The notes below the pieces were generated by a model, which did no database searches, had not been told where the DNA came from, and saw only the letters and a program-made list of their open reading frames with translations. The translations under genes and the position numbers were made by a program. From Acanthosepion pharaonis (Eukaryota; Mollusca; Cephalopoda; Sepiida; Sepiidae), in assembly GCA_903632075.3 (NCBI GenBank), contig CAHIKZ030004282.1:1247501-1311500 (forward strand): a stretch of 64,000 nucleotides of DNA, written 5' to 3'. Positions 10,516 to 19,787 of this stretch are shown in pieces. The stretch's first letter is position 1. Each line of letters starts with the position of its first letter.

Positions 10516-11215
10516 GCTTTTCACCCCAAGCAAGGCGGGAAGCCACTAGGACGCAAGGGGTTACAGAAAATTTAGAGCAAGATCAGATAGGTGTGATAGA
10601 AGAAAGGATGAGGGTAGTGGATAGATCAAGGCAACTGGAGATGTAGATTGACATTACACTTGAATAGCTGGAGATTATAGCTCTCAGGGAAACTGGAATA
10701 GAAAAGGGAGTTCCACAGGCGAGAGGTGCGAGACATGAAGCTATTGGAGTAGAAGAGACGGCTACATTTAGGACTTTCGACAGTGATGGGGTGAGAGCAC
10801 AATGCCAGCCTCGTAGGGGGCTTGAACTCATGAAGTCTGGGAACCAGCGAATGCAGCTCCTCGGAGCAGTTGCCATGAAAGTATTTGTAAAACAGACAGA
10901 GAGAGGCGACGGCGCGTCTGTGAGAAAGTGACTGTAGACGAGATGCCAGAGCAGGGCCAATTATATTGCATATCCGCCTCTGGAGCTTATCAAGAACCCT
11001 GAGGCAAATAGAAAGGGCTCCAGACCATATATGGCAGCAATACTCCATGCAAGGGCGAATGTTGAGGATCGATTCCGGGGAGAAAAATTTCCTGGCGCGG
11101 CACAGGGAGCCAACTTTATATAAAGGGTTAATGCACATTGTAATATTGTATTCCTTCTGGAGAGGGGAGGTAAACTCGGCGCCAAAAACACTAGTTACAC
11201 CACTGACCACAGTTG
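10513..11215 (-). pseudogene. Non-LTR retrotransposon RT C-terminus and 3' end (LINE family E)
   Basis: The minus-strand frame 11210-10626 is open for 194 codons, the longest unbroken coding relic outside repeats. It contains SPESILNIRPCMEYCCHIW, LDKLQRRICNIIGPALASRL, SHRRAVASLCLFYKYFHGNC, FYSNSFMSRTSRLWNSL, and ends SYNLQLFKCNVNLHLQLP. This is the segment after the RT palm in Jockey/CR1/I-type LINEs. The palm and endonuclease are missing, as in a 5'-truncated copy. The 3' UTR has ccttgcgtcctagtggcttc and cttgcttggggtgaaaagctt, then (TA)n. Related fragments lie at 12.8, 16.8, 22.7, 48.3, 55.4 and 56.2 kb. Confidence 0.8.
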
Positions 11216-11495
11216 GATTTTTTTTTTTTTTACTTTTTGCTTTATGAGATTATGTGCTTATCTATAAGTTCGGAGTGTTTTTAAACAGGTTGGTCGTTAA
11301 ATGTTATGTGCATATCTAGTTGTCAAGTTTGTATCCACCAATAATGAATCGTTGTGGTACTTCTAATTCTCTCGGGATTGCTTCAGTGTCTGTTAATTAA
11401 TTGACATACGTGATTAACGATCATGCCTCTTTCATTTCATGACTGGCTCGGCAGAAATTTTCTCGTGGTATCTTGCCGTTTGTTTCTGCAGAACA
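11216..11495. other. Unassigned sequence
   Basis: Begins with a poly(T) run. No family recognised. Confidence 0.45.
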
Positions 11496-11499
11496 CAAG

Positions 11500-11875
11500 T
11501 TACTAACAGCTGTAGCATACCTACGGACGATAATTTATATGTCCCCATTCACAATAAATACAGTAGTAAATACTGTATGTTGGTCCGCAGTTGGAGATTT
11601 GTCTCCAACCTTGCTGGTCTAACTCTGTCTCCGGGCGGAGAGGATCCTCATGTCGAAGAGCAAAGCCTCGTCTCTGGAAACAGCTACCCGACCCAGTTTT
11701 ATACGGGATCTAGGGGAAATTTTTGGCCACATTAACCCACATTAAATTCGGCCTTGGGCTACATCTGACCGCGCGGGGTGATTGGTAGATATCCTAGAGT
11801 TGGAGATTCATTAGGAAATTAACTTGACTCACTTCTAGCAGTTGACTACTTCTATGCGCCGCGAGTGAATCTTAT
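11500..11875 (+). repeat. Dispersed repeat family C, copy 1
   Basis: Contains gcatacctacggacgataat, cagtagtaaatactgtatgt, tggtccgcagttggagattt, gaggatcctcatgtcgaaga, cagctacccgaccc, ttaaattcggcctt, and ggggtgattggtagatatcc followed by gttgactacttct. Most blocks recur at 22150-22600, some inverted (the actgtatgttggtc part). The ggtgattggtagatatcc stretch resembles a polymerase III A box, which hints at a SINE, but I see no clean B box. Confidence 0.55.
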
Positions 11876-12009
11876 ATGTGTTGTTCTTGTCCTAAGTATT
11901 AACGTTTATTACCAACCTTCAGTTGATTATTCTATTCAGTAAACTTCCCTCGATTACAACACTAACCAAGGCTATATGTGTTAGGACATTCCATTCAGTT
12001 CCGTTACAT

Positions 12010-12360
12010 CTACTGACACATAAAAAGCCTGGGAAAAGGTATGAATAAACCTCTTCTCCCCCAGCTATGGGTTGAATAACAGGACAGATTGGGTCATAAA
12101 GCCTTTTGTCTCCTTTGTCATGTCCTTTTGTCTCCTTTGTTATGTCCTTTTGTCTCCTTAATCATATTATGCAAGTCCTCTTTCTCCAATATCTGCCCCA
12201 GATATTTCAACTGTTTCTTCCTAATTGTAAGTATAAGTGTCTCTCCAGAATCTCTCTTACATATTTATAAGTCTACCATTTTGTATTGGATTTGACTGGA
12301 ATTCAAACTCGGTTCTCAATCCGGGCCGCTATCAATTACTCCACCGTGCCATCACATCAA
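12010..12360. mobile_element. SINE family A pieces and short LINE F piece
   Basis: The segment 12012-12104 (aaaggtatgaata, agctatgggttgaataacag) is the body of SINE family A on the plus strand. The segment 12290-12352 is that family's tRNA-like head on the minus strand (gaattcaaactcggttctc ... caccgtgcc). Between them, about 12105-12250, are short tandem tgtccttttgtctccttt units and a minus-strand LINE F scrap (ctgtttcttcctaattg). Confidence 0.5.
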
Positions 12361-12639
12361 TACTACCTTGAAAATTGAGATGTAGTAGAGTCGGGGACCG
12401 TATCATAGATTCGCGGTTATCATAGATTCGGTGGTGGTCGCGGGAGTGGGAGCATGATACACTTGCACCGGCCCTGTTTGAGAGGTATATGTGTTATAAG
12501 TATTATACGTGGCACTAGAAAGAGATAGTAGAAATTTCTACAGCATATAGTGAGGAAGGAGAGCGACAAAAGAAAGGACATTTGATATGTTTGTGATGGC
12601 ACCAAGTTCAGGAGATGGTCTTCTCTGAATACAGAACCA

Positions 12640-12765
12640 TAAGGAAAGTAATAGGAAATCAAGCTACTTGCTTCAAATCATGATTCTTGGAATATAATTA
12701 AAAAAAGGAGGATGTGGAGAGCCATCATCGCCAACGTCCTGAAGGGACAAGTCAGATAGAAGACA
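12640..12765 (+). mobile_element. LINE family F 3' terminus fragment
   Basis: The plus strand reads aaaaggaggatgtggagagc and catcatcgccaacgtcctg. In frame this is the 'RMWRAIIANVLKG' C-terminal motif shared by this LINE's copies at 36.96 and 54.77 kb. Only the last codons and the 3' UTR start remain. Confidence 0.6.
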
Positions 12766-12773
12766 CTAGTTAC

Positions 12774-12950
12774 ACATGTAATGTCAATGTCAATCGACAT
12801 CTCCAGTTGCCTTGATCTATCCACTATCCTTCTCCTCATCCTTTCCTCTATCACTCTCCCATCTGACCTTGCTCCAAATCTTCTGTAACCCCTTGCGTCC
12901 TAGTGGCCTCTCGTCTTGCTTGGGGTGAAACGCTTAAAAAAATAAAAATA
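12774..12950 (+). mobile_element. LINE family E 3' end fragment
   Basis: Carries atgtcaatgtcaatcgacat, ctccagttgccttgatctat, ccccttgcgtcctagtggcc and cttgcttggggtgaaacgct, the 3' end also seen (minus strand) at 10513. The tail here is an A-rich aaaaaataaaaataaaaa run instead of (TA)n. Confidence 0.65.
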
Positions 12951-12959
12951 AAAAGGGAG

Positions 12960-13400
12960 TGGATGTATAGGTCTGTCGACTTTAAGAGTGACAGAAGTTG
13001 CGTAGAGACGAAAAAAGAAAAGAGAAAACAACGTCATATCGTTCATTACAAAGATGAACATATGTGATTTCTTCGACTAATAGTTCTGCTACCAATTACT
13101 TTCGTTGTTTGCACTTGTTTTACAACTACTACTGCCGTTACTAATGCTACTATTGCTTGTGTTGACCCGCCTACTAATATTTCGTTTTGAATTACAGTTT
13201 TGAGAGCGCATAGGAGAAGCAGGCGACAGGAAGAGGTTACTGTGTAACTTGACACCAACCGAAAGACGATTACAAGCTCTGTTATAGAATAAGTTGTAAT
13301 GAAGCCTGTGCGATCCAAGTAGTTACAGTATATATCCGTGTATTAGTCGAATGTTAAGACCGTAATTTTTACTGTAAATCCAGAAGCTGACAAAGAGCAG
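12960..13400. other. Unassigned sequence
   Basis: No domain or repeat family recognised. A minus-strand frame of 90 codons (13046-13318) shows nothing familiar. Confidence 0.45.
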
Positions 13401-13404
13401 CAAA

Positions 13405-13406
<2 letters not shown>

Positions 13407-13468
<62 letters not shown>
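13407..13468. repeat. (TA)n microsatellite
   Basis: About 31 TA units. Confidence 0.96.
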
Positions 13469-13472
<4 letters not shown>

Positions 13473-13646
13473 TGAACAATAAAAATATTAAAAAATTAAA
13501 ATCTTCAGACACACTGGGTTGTAGATTAAAATTCTTTCGTTTTTTTATTATTATTTCATTTAGATTCCTCGACTAGTTTCGGCACAAAATGGCCATCATC
13601 GGGAGAAAAATATTTCTGCTTGCTGCAAGCAGTAAACTACAGAAAT

Positions 13647-13669
13647 CTATCTATCTATCTATCTATCTA

Positions 13670-13716
<47 letters not shown>
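13647..13716. repeat. (TATC)n(TA)n microsatellite
   Basis: About seven TCTA units run into about 22 TA units, followed at once by the gaagaaatatagtc module. Confidence 0.95.
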
Positions 13717-13719
<3 letters not shown>

Positions 13720-13862
13720 GAAATATAGTCTTAAGGTGTGCTATATTTATAGGATAAAAGTGCTCAATATCAGAGATAGAGCGTGTGTAAATACAAAAGT
13801 GAACATTGAAGTCAACACTTAGAGGCAACAGAATGTTTCATGATGGACGCAATTGTCAGGCC
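13716..13862 (+). repeat. TA-bounded dispersed module, copy 1
   Basis: Reads gaagaaatatagtcttaagg, then ctcaatatcagagatagagc, then gtgaacattgaagtcaacac. It ends in an inverted echo (gcctctaag-type sequence) and another (TA)n. The same module lies at 18209-18375 and 36003-36183, with partial copies near 895-930 and 50850-50905. Every copy touches a TA array. Confidence 0.65.
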
Positions 13863-13915
13863 ATATATATATATCTATATATATGTATATATATATAGAT
13901 ATATATATAGATATG
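13863..13915. repeat. Imperfect (TA)n with GATATA interruptions
   Basis: TA-rich stretch with interspersed C and G, between the module and the palindrome at 13966. Confidence 0.85.
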
Positions 13916-13965
13916 AAAAATTTCTCAGTTAACCTGTAGAAAAAGACAATATCTATAAATGTATA

Positions 13966-14306
13966 AGACATTAGGAAAACTGTAATAGTTGCAAACGTGT
14001 TTCGTCCAATGTGGACTTTTTCAAGGCAAAACGAAATGGATTTATTATACGAAGTAACTAATAATAACAAAACAAACTGTCCTTAGCAACTGGAAGAATT
14101 TAGAGAACGTTATTGTCATACTGTTAACTGAAAATTACGTCAGTTACTGTATGAAAATAGCATTCTCTAAATTCTTCCAGTTGCTAAGGACAGTTTGTTT
14201 TGTTATTATTAGTTACTTTGTTTAATAAATTCATTTCTGTTTTTTCCTTTGAGAAAGTCACATTGGACGAAACACGTTTATAACTATTACAGTTTTCCTA
14301 TTGTCT
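13966..14306. repeat. 341-bp near-perfect palindrome with hammerhead-like motifs
   Basis: The left arm (13966-14130) and right arm (14145-14306) are inverted copies. Paired blocks are aggaaaactgtaatagtt/aactattacagttttcct, gtgtttcgtccaatgt/acattggacgaaacac, and gtaactaataataacaaaac with its complement, as well as ccttagcaactggaagaatt with its complement. The centre is small (catactgttaactga ... tcagttactgtatg). Each arm, read outward, has a gtcc-loop-ggacgaaac hairpin, reminiscent of helix II plus GAAA of hammerhead ribozymes. (TA)n arrays lie on both sides. Confidence 0.75.
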
Positions 14307-14316
14307 TTTTACATTT

Positions 14317-14321
<5 letters not shown>

Positions 14322-14359
<38 letters not shown>

Positions 14360-14377
14360 CGAGAGAGAGAGAGAGAG

Positions 14378-14413
<36 letters not shown>
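14322..14413. repeat. (TA)n(GA)n(GATA)n compound microsatellite
   Basis: About 18 TA units, then about 10 GA units, then about 9 GATA units. Confidence 0.95.
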
Positions 14414-14414
<1 letters not shown>

Positions 14415-14499
14415 TTAGTGGTAAATATACACACACATATGCAAAATATATAAATAAATATACACATACATACGTACACATACATATATATGTGTATAA

Positions 14500-14701
14500 A
14501 AAAAATTCCAAGAGGATAGAATCCAGGTAGAACTCAATGTCCAGGACAGAGTAAGGATGTAATAAAAAAGGCTTAAACACTAATATTCCATGGTCATAAT
14601 TTATTCCATTGGTATCGTAAATACGATCCAATTCATCAGACCTACAATTACGATTCCAATGGAATAAATTATGACGATGGAATATTAGTCTTTAATCCTT
14701 T

Positions 14702-14703
<2 letters not shown>
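14500..14703. repeat. Dispersed inverted repeat, copy 1 (second copy at 35.03 kb)
   Basis: Contains aagaggatagaatccaggta and caatgtccaggacagagtaa, then an inverted pair: cactaatattccatggtcat and tttattccattggtat against ccaatggaataaattatgac and gatggaatattagt. The first half recurs at 35028-35185. Function unknown. Confidence 0.65.

Positions 14704-14753
<50 letters not shown>
14704..14753. repeat. (TA)n microsatellite
   Basis: About 25 TA units between the repeat above and the PLE tail. Confidence 0.96.
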
Positions 14754-14759
<6 letters not shown>

Positions 14760-14842
14760 GTTTTTTGTAGTACAGAATTTAATAATAAATAGGAAAAGGC
14801 AATATTTATAAGCCATTTTTAAAAGCAAAAGCTAAAATAAAA

Positions 14843-14875
14843 AACAACCGGTTTCGTCCCAGGACTTATCAAGTT
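14843..14875 (-). ncRNA. Hammerhead-ribozyme-like motif in the PLE 3' region (candidate)
   Basis: On the minus strand: cttgataagtcctgggacga then aacc. This resembles a minimal hammerhead core (CUGAUGA, short helix II, GAAA). Helix II would be gtcc/ggac with a 2-nt loop, followed by GAAAC. The first core strand differs from consensus (uugauaa). Hammerhead motifs are known in Penelope-like elements, and this lies just past the GIY-YIG stop, where they occur. I could not establish helices I and III, so activity is unproven. Confidence 0.35.
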
Positions 14876-14899
14876 TATTTATTCTGGGAATTTAAAAAG

Positions 14900-15360
14900 C
14901 GTGTAAATTAATTTTTAATTAACGAATGTAATCGAATGGGGAAAAAAATATGAATTTCAAGAAACTAGAGTCCAATAATATTCAGACCCAGCAAGCATTC
15001 CCTCTGTTTTCAAAGGGAAGGCTCACGTGATCTGATATAGAAGGACTCTAGAACCTTGAGGTGAAATGTGGAGTGGTACCTAGATAAAATTATAAAGCGG
15101 TCACCACTAAAATTTTCCACACATTTCCTTCTATTTATTAAATGTTCAGCAATAGCAGAACCAGAACTGTTAGTCAGTTGGCTATTCCTGGAGGACGGAT
15201 TCAAAATCCTGGGGGTAAATGCTGTTTATTCTCGAATCCAAACGCTGGGACGTCCTCCTATGTAGTCGTGTCCACAACTACACTTGTATTGGTAAATCAC
15301 TGAATTAACATGATGGGGAGTGAGGACGTCCTTACGAATGGAGGAGAAAGCAGGACGGGT
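14900..15360 (-). pseudogene. PLE GIY-YIG endonuclease domain
   Basis: Minus-strand reading in the frame of the adjacent RT relic gives VIYQYKCSCGHDYIGGRPSV, a clear GIY-YIG opening with its CxC pair. It continues with WIRE, a stop, and RILNPSSRNSQLTNSSGSAI, AEHLINRRKC, then FIILSRYHSTFHLKVLESFY and IRSREPSL before the stop at about 15010. The last part corresponds to the conserved E and the 'EALYIR' end of PLE endonucleases. Two in-frame stops separate it from a working protein. Together with 15394-15892 it forms the 3' half of one PLE on the minus strand. Confidence 0.8.
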
Positions 15361-15393
15361 AACAAATATAACCTTAACATTCGCCGAAAAATA

Positions 15394-15891
15394 TCAACTA
15401 TTGATTAAACGTGAAATACGTTTCGATAAACTCTCACCCTCTGTACCAATATAGGGAAGAGGCAAATAAAGTGGGTATTTATCAGCTAATTGCGGCTTCA
15501 CCCTATATAATTTACTGATGACGTCTTGAATAACGGAGTCTAAAACATCCAACGGATATCCGTTTTTTAATAGTGTCATTCTAACAAAGTCAATTTCACC
15601 ACAGAGAAGACCCTCATAACATAACTTAAGTACCCTGTAAATTAAGGCCTTAATCAAATTAATCTTACGTTGTCTGGGACAAAAAGAGTCCCAACGCGTA
15701 TAAAATCCCGAAAAAGTGGCCTTCCTAAATACAGAAGTCTCAAACTTGTCAATAATCTTATGGACAAGAACATCCAAAAAGGAAAGACAAGAATTAGACT
15801 CCTTTTCTACGGTAAACTTAAGAGCAGGATGGACAGAGTTTAATTTGGTGAGAAATTTGTCGGCTTCAGCCTCATTATTAAAGAGGCAGAA

Positions 15892-15892
<1 letters not shown>
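15394..15892 (-). pseudogene. PLE reverse transcriptase thumb and linker
   Basis: A minus-strand frame open from the (TA)n array to the stop at 15394. It includes DFCLFNNEAEADKFLTKLNS, VHPALKFTVEKESNSCLSFL, DVLVHKIIDKFETSVFRKAT, FSGFYTRWDSFCP, and ends PYIGTEGESLSKRISRLINS. This matches the PLE segment that follows the catalytic YxDD box. The box itself would lie immediately upstream, exactly where the (TA)n array begins. One stop after LINS separates this from the GIY-YIG domain in the same frame. Confidence 0.8.
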
Positions 15893-15974
<82 letters not shown>

Positions 15975-15998
15975 ATAGATAGATAGATAGATAGATAT
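15893..15998. repeat. (TA)n(TG)n(TAGA)n microsatellite cutting the PLE RT
   Basis: About 30 TA units, then about 10 GT units, then about five TAGA units. It truncates the RT relic at its active-site region. Confidence 0.96.
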
Positions 15999-15999
15999 A

Positions 16000-16533
16000 C
16001 TGACGTTCCTGTGCACATTTTTTGGCAGGAACTCCTCTGAGGATGCAGACGTTTTTCGACATAGAGTTATTCCGACACGTTGGAATCCGTGCATCATGGG
16101 GGAGACGGATGAACCTCAGATATGAAAAATATTCACAAGTAAGCGATGGTGGGGTCGGGAAACGTTCCGTTTGGTTGATGCAAAAATTTTTTGCGTCATC
16201 TTTAGAACAGATGGTAATTCGAGAAACATTTTTTCTTTTTTTTTTAGGTTTATGCTACACATTATTGCTTCGTGTAGTCAAGAGTGGTATAGCGCCATTA
16301 CGTGTTGTCACTTGATCCAATGCGTTGACCAAACGAACGATCAAAGATACAATGAAGAAATTTATGAAAATATCATCTATTTCTAAATGAAGGTTGAGAA
16401 ACGACAATGTAATCATATGTAAATCTGAAAAAAATTCGAAATTCTTCAAAAAATTTTATAGGAAGGAAAGGAGATTATGGAGGACGCTAAGTGATGTAAT
16501 TTATATTATGTTGATAATCGAAAGCTACTTTTG

Positions 16534-16537
<4 letters not shown>
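16000..16537. other. Unassigned sequence
   Basis: Several short overlapping open frames on both strands but no recognisable domain. The last part, aatcgaaagctacttttg, is mirrored after the next (TA)n as aaaagtagctttcgatta. Confidence 0.45.
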
Positions 16538-16608
<71 letters not shown>

Positions 16609-16622
16609 GTAGCTTTCGATTA
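16517..16622. repeat. Inverted repeat centred on (TA)n
   Basis: The array (16538-16602, about 32 units) is flanked by ataatcgaaagctacttttg and aaaagtagctttcgattata, perfect inverted arms of about 20 bp. Confidence 0.85.
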
Positions 16623-16759
16623 TATATATATATAAATAATTTAAATCTTAAAATAAGTTAAATCTTGAAATCTAAAATAAATTGATAGCTCAATGCCAAA
16701 ATACACAGATCTTAAATATAATATCCAAATACAAACATTATATATATATATATAATCTT

Positions 16760-16902
16760 CAAATATTCAAATGTAATGTCAATCAACATCTTCTGATACC
16801 TTGATCTCTATCTCCGTACTTAATTTTTTTCATCAAATACCACTCTTTACTCTTACTTTCTGTAACCCTTACGCTTTAGTGGCACACCGCCATGTTTATG
16901 TG

Positions 16903-16905
<3 letters not shown>
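16760..16905 (+). mobile_element. LINE family E 3' end fragment
   Basis: Shows aatgtaatgtcaatcaacat (the KCNVN codons), ccttgatctctatctccg, ctgtaacccttacgctttag and tggcacaccgcc, diverged from the 10.5- and 12.8-kb copies. It runs directly into (TA)n. Confidence 0.55.

Positions 16906-16971
<66 letters not shown>
16906..16971. repeat. (TA)n microsatellite at a LINE 3' end
   Basis: About 33 TA units. Confidence 0.96.
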
Positions 16972-16974
<3 letters not shown>

Positions 16975-17070
16975 AGGTACGATGAATAAATAAAATGTAA
17001 ATAGTGCTCAACCGTAGGGGTGCTGTTGAAACCAAATTAATCGATCACTCGTCAGTAATTTACAATTGCT

Positions 17071-17072
<2 letters not shown>

Positions 17073-17143
<71 letters not shown>
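17073..17143. repeat. (TA)n microsatellite
   Basis: About 35 TA units, ending at a Tc1-like terminus. Confidence 0.96.
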
Positions 17144-17146
<3 letters not shown>

Positions 17147-17730
17147 TGCTGTTCATTAAAAGTGACTCACGTGATTTTTTTTTTAATTAAATTTTTTTAC
17201 GCCATTGGTTTTGGGGTCAAACTAATTTTTAATCTTACTAATATAAAGACCCCTTCCTGACCACCTAGTAAAAATGTTTACTCACCCTAAGGTATTCTAT
17301 TGATAATTATAATTTGGGATATAAATGAGATTTAGGGAAAAACTCGGTGCAAAAAAAAAATGACTCGCTTATTTCCTGTAACTAGTAATCAATAGAAACA
17401 TAACTGAACAGCTTTAAATAAAGAATAATAGAGGTATAATTTATTTATAATAGGTAATATAGTTCGAAATATTTAATAATCTATGGGTCCTCCTTTATTT
17501 TGAATAACCTTTTCAACCCTTTTTGGCATTGACTTGATGAGGTTCTGACAAATCTTATCTCCAAGCATTGAATTCCATTCGGATATGAAATTAAATAAAA
17601 TTAACCTATTACTTCGTGAATTTTCCTTAAACTTTTAGTACTTATTGACTAATCTACTTTGCTGGCAATTAGTAATCCTGGAGTTGGCAGATTTTAAATT
17701 TTAGGCAACCCCATCAAAAGTGATCAATAC
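17144..17730 (-). pseudogene. Tc1-like transposon relic
   Basis: The start cagtgctgttcattaaaagt resembles a Tc1-family inverted end. On the minus strand, about 17470-17570 reads NLIKSMPKRVEKVIQNKGG with PID, the Tc1 transposase tail. The catalytic DDE part is not readable and the right terminal repeat was not found. The rest is AT-rich. Confidence 0.55.
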
Positions 17731-17929
17731 AGAGTAGAGCAAATATAATTTATACAAAAATTATAACATAAATATTCTATAAAATCACTACAAAAATAGC
17801 CATTTTGTTGAATGCCAGCATACAACACCATCACTTAGTAAGACACCAGAAGTGTTGAAACAAAATTGTTATTTTTGAAGTAATTGTATAACACATTTAT
17901 GTCATAATTTTCGAAAAAATAATACATAC

Positions 17930-18150
17930 ATATATTTACATCGGTGCCTCATACGCGGATCGAAACCCAACCGATTTCGTGTCAGTCAGAGATTCGACTA
18001 CTAAGCCAGCTTCACTTGACAGGACTGTACATATGTGTATATATATGTATGTATATATGTACATATATATATATATGTACCGTTCTGAAGATGGCTCAGT
18101 AGTTGAAGCTCTGACTGACACGAAATCGGTTGGCTTTCGATCCGGGCTTA
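17930..18150. repeat. Inverted tRNA-like arms around TA-rich centre
   Basis: Left 17951-18030 and right 18075-18150 are inverted copies: cggatcgaaa, ccaaccgatttcgtgtcagt against actgacacgaaatcggttgg and ctttcgatccgggc. The right arm reads agatggctcagtagttgaag (A-box-like) and ggctttcgatccgg (B-box-like), so each arm looks like one decayed tRNA-derived head. Confidence 0.6.
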
Positions 18151-18208
18151 TATATTTGAGTAAATAAATATATATTATATATTTCAATAAATAAATTATA
18201 TATATATA

Positions 18209-18375
18209 TATGAAGAAATATAGTCTTAAGGCGTACTATATTTAAAGTGATCAATATCAGAAATAGAGCGTGTGTAAATATAGAAGTGAACATTGAAGTC
18301 AAAACTTATATATATATATATGGCCTGACGATTGCATCTAGCATGAAACAGACTGTCGCCTCTAAGTGTTGACTT
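18209..18375 (+). repeat. TA-bounded dispersed module, copy 2
   Basis: gaagaaatatagtcttaagg, caatatcagaaatagagcgt and gtgaacattgaagtcaaaac. After a short (TA)n comes ctgtcgcctctaagtgttga, partly the inverted counterpart. Confidence 0.65.
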
Positions 18376-18381
18376 AATTTG

Positions 18382-18382
<1 letters not shown>

Positions 18383-18430
<48 letters not shown>
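18383..18430. repeat. (TA)n microsatellite
   Basis: About 24 TA units. Confidence 0.96.
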
Positions 18431-18432
<2 letters not shown>

Positions 18433-18782
18433 CATAAATCACCAATTCATACAATTTTTAACTAAAATGTTCGCTTTGACCTATTCAATTTATTCGATTC
18501 AAACAATTGTTGTCATTTTTGATTGTTATAGACTCTGATATAGTTACGATGTTTCTGGCCAAATACCCTCTATCCTTCTTCAGATTTTTATAATTTTCGC
18601 TTTGTTTTCGTTATTGTACTATTGACTTATTTGATTTCTTTGAACTATTGTTCTCATCATTGGTTGTCATACTTGTTATTATATGCAAAATATTTCGATC
18701 ACGTATTCTCTGACCATCTTTAGTTGATCATTATTGGAGGTGTGTTAATTGTTGTGTTATTTCTATGTTTCTTGTTCGTTCT

Positions 18783-19063
18783 TGTTGGGCAAGTGTTGTG
18801 TTAGGATCCACCTAATTTGCATAGTGGAGTACCGACCATATAAATATGGTTGGTACCGGGAAGAGAGGAAGGAATCAAGAGATTCAACCAGAGACTCTGC
18901 CCGACTGCGACTCAGTCAACACATTCTCCAGGAACGGTCTTACCAGGAATATACAAAAGACTATATGTAATATATATTGTGTACACTTTCTTGTTTCAAT
19001 ACATTTTGTTCTAAGTACATTTTGTGTTGCATTATTATTCCATGCATTAGTCAAATTTCAACA
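18783..19063 (+). mobile_element. Possible solo LTR (281 bp)
   Basis: The segment begins tgttgggcaagtg and ends tttcaaca, matching the TG...CA rule. It has a TATA-like tataaata near 18838 and a region rich in acattttgt near the end. No second LTR, primer-binding site or duplication was confirmed. The span also contains an octamer-like atttgcat. Weak call. Confidence 0.25.
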
Positions 19064-19713
19064 GCAAGGAATGACATTAAACTAAGTGTAGGCATGAAGA
19101 GGAGAGATCAGCATCTTCCTGATCCCTACATACGAGAAGCAATCCAAAGTCGAAAAAAATCGAAGCCTAAAAAAATGCGTATCATGAATTTACCAACATC
19201 CATCAACGTTTGTATTTTCTTTATTGTTGGACCATTCATTATTATGGAAAGACAACAATTAGCGATTAAAATTTTTAAAAAAAGAAGTCTTTTTCTTTAA
19301 TCCAGATATTTCAGATCGATAACTGCCATTACTTTTCACTCCATCGGCAATAGGGAGAATTAGATATTACATATCAGTTCATCCCACTTTTCTTTGTTTC
19401 TTAGACCCGAACTACATCCAGTCACGATGGACGGATGTCCTCTCGAGCCGGGCCTCAAACTCACATTCGACCTCAAGTGCAACTTGTCGTGTTTTCTTAC
19501 ATTAAACCGGATGTTTACTGCTCGACGACCCAAGACAGAACGCGAAAACGCGTCTCTGCGCATCATGGTACGACGCATGTTTTCGGCATTAAATGACAAA
19601 ATGAAATTTATATATTGACCAATAGAAATAACTCCCGCTAAAAGACACAGACTGTCATTTGGAGCCGATACGACAGATATAAATTCATTGATTCAACGTC
19701 ATGAAAACACCCC

Positions 19714-19715
<2 letters not shown>
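19064..19715. other. Unassigned sequence, moderately GC-rich at 19.39-19.6 kb
   Basis: A plus-strand frame at 19394-19618 (74 codons, MFLRPELHPVTMDGCPLEPG...) overlaps a frame of similar length on the other strand. I recognise no domain and see no splice context good enough to call an exon. Confidence 0.3.
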
Positions 19716-19717
<2 letters not shown>

Positions 19718-19779
<62 letters not shown>

Positions 19780-19787
19780 GAGAGAGA
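19718..19787. repeat. (TA)n microsatellite with GA tail
   Basis: About 28 TA units, then agagagagag. Confidence 0.95.

Noticed and set aside
10626..11210. Intact host gene of 194 codons
   Set aside because: The sequence is a LINE reverse-transcriptase C-terminus with relatives elsewhere in the window.
19394..19618. Possible host exon
   Set aside because: 74 codons with a competing frame on the other strand; no recognisable domain or clear splice sites.
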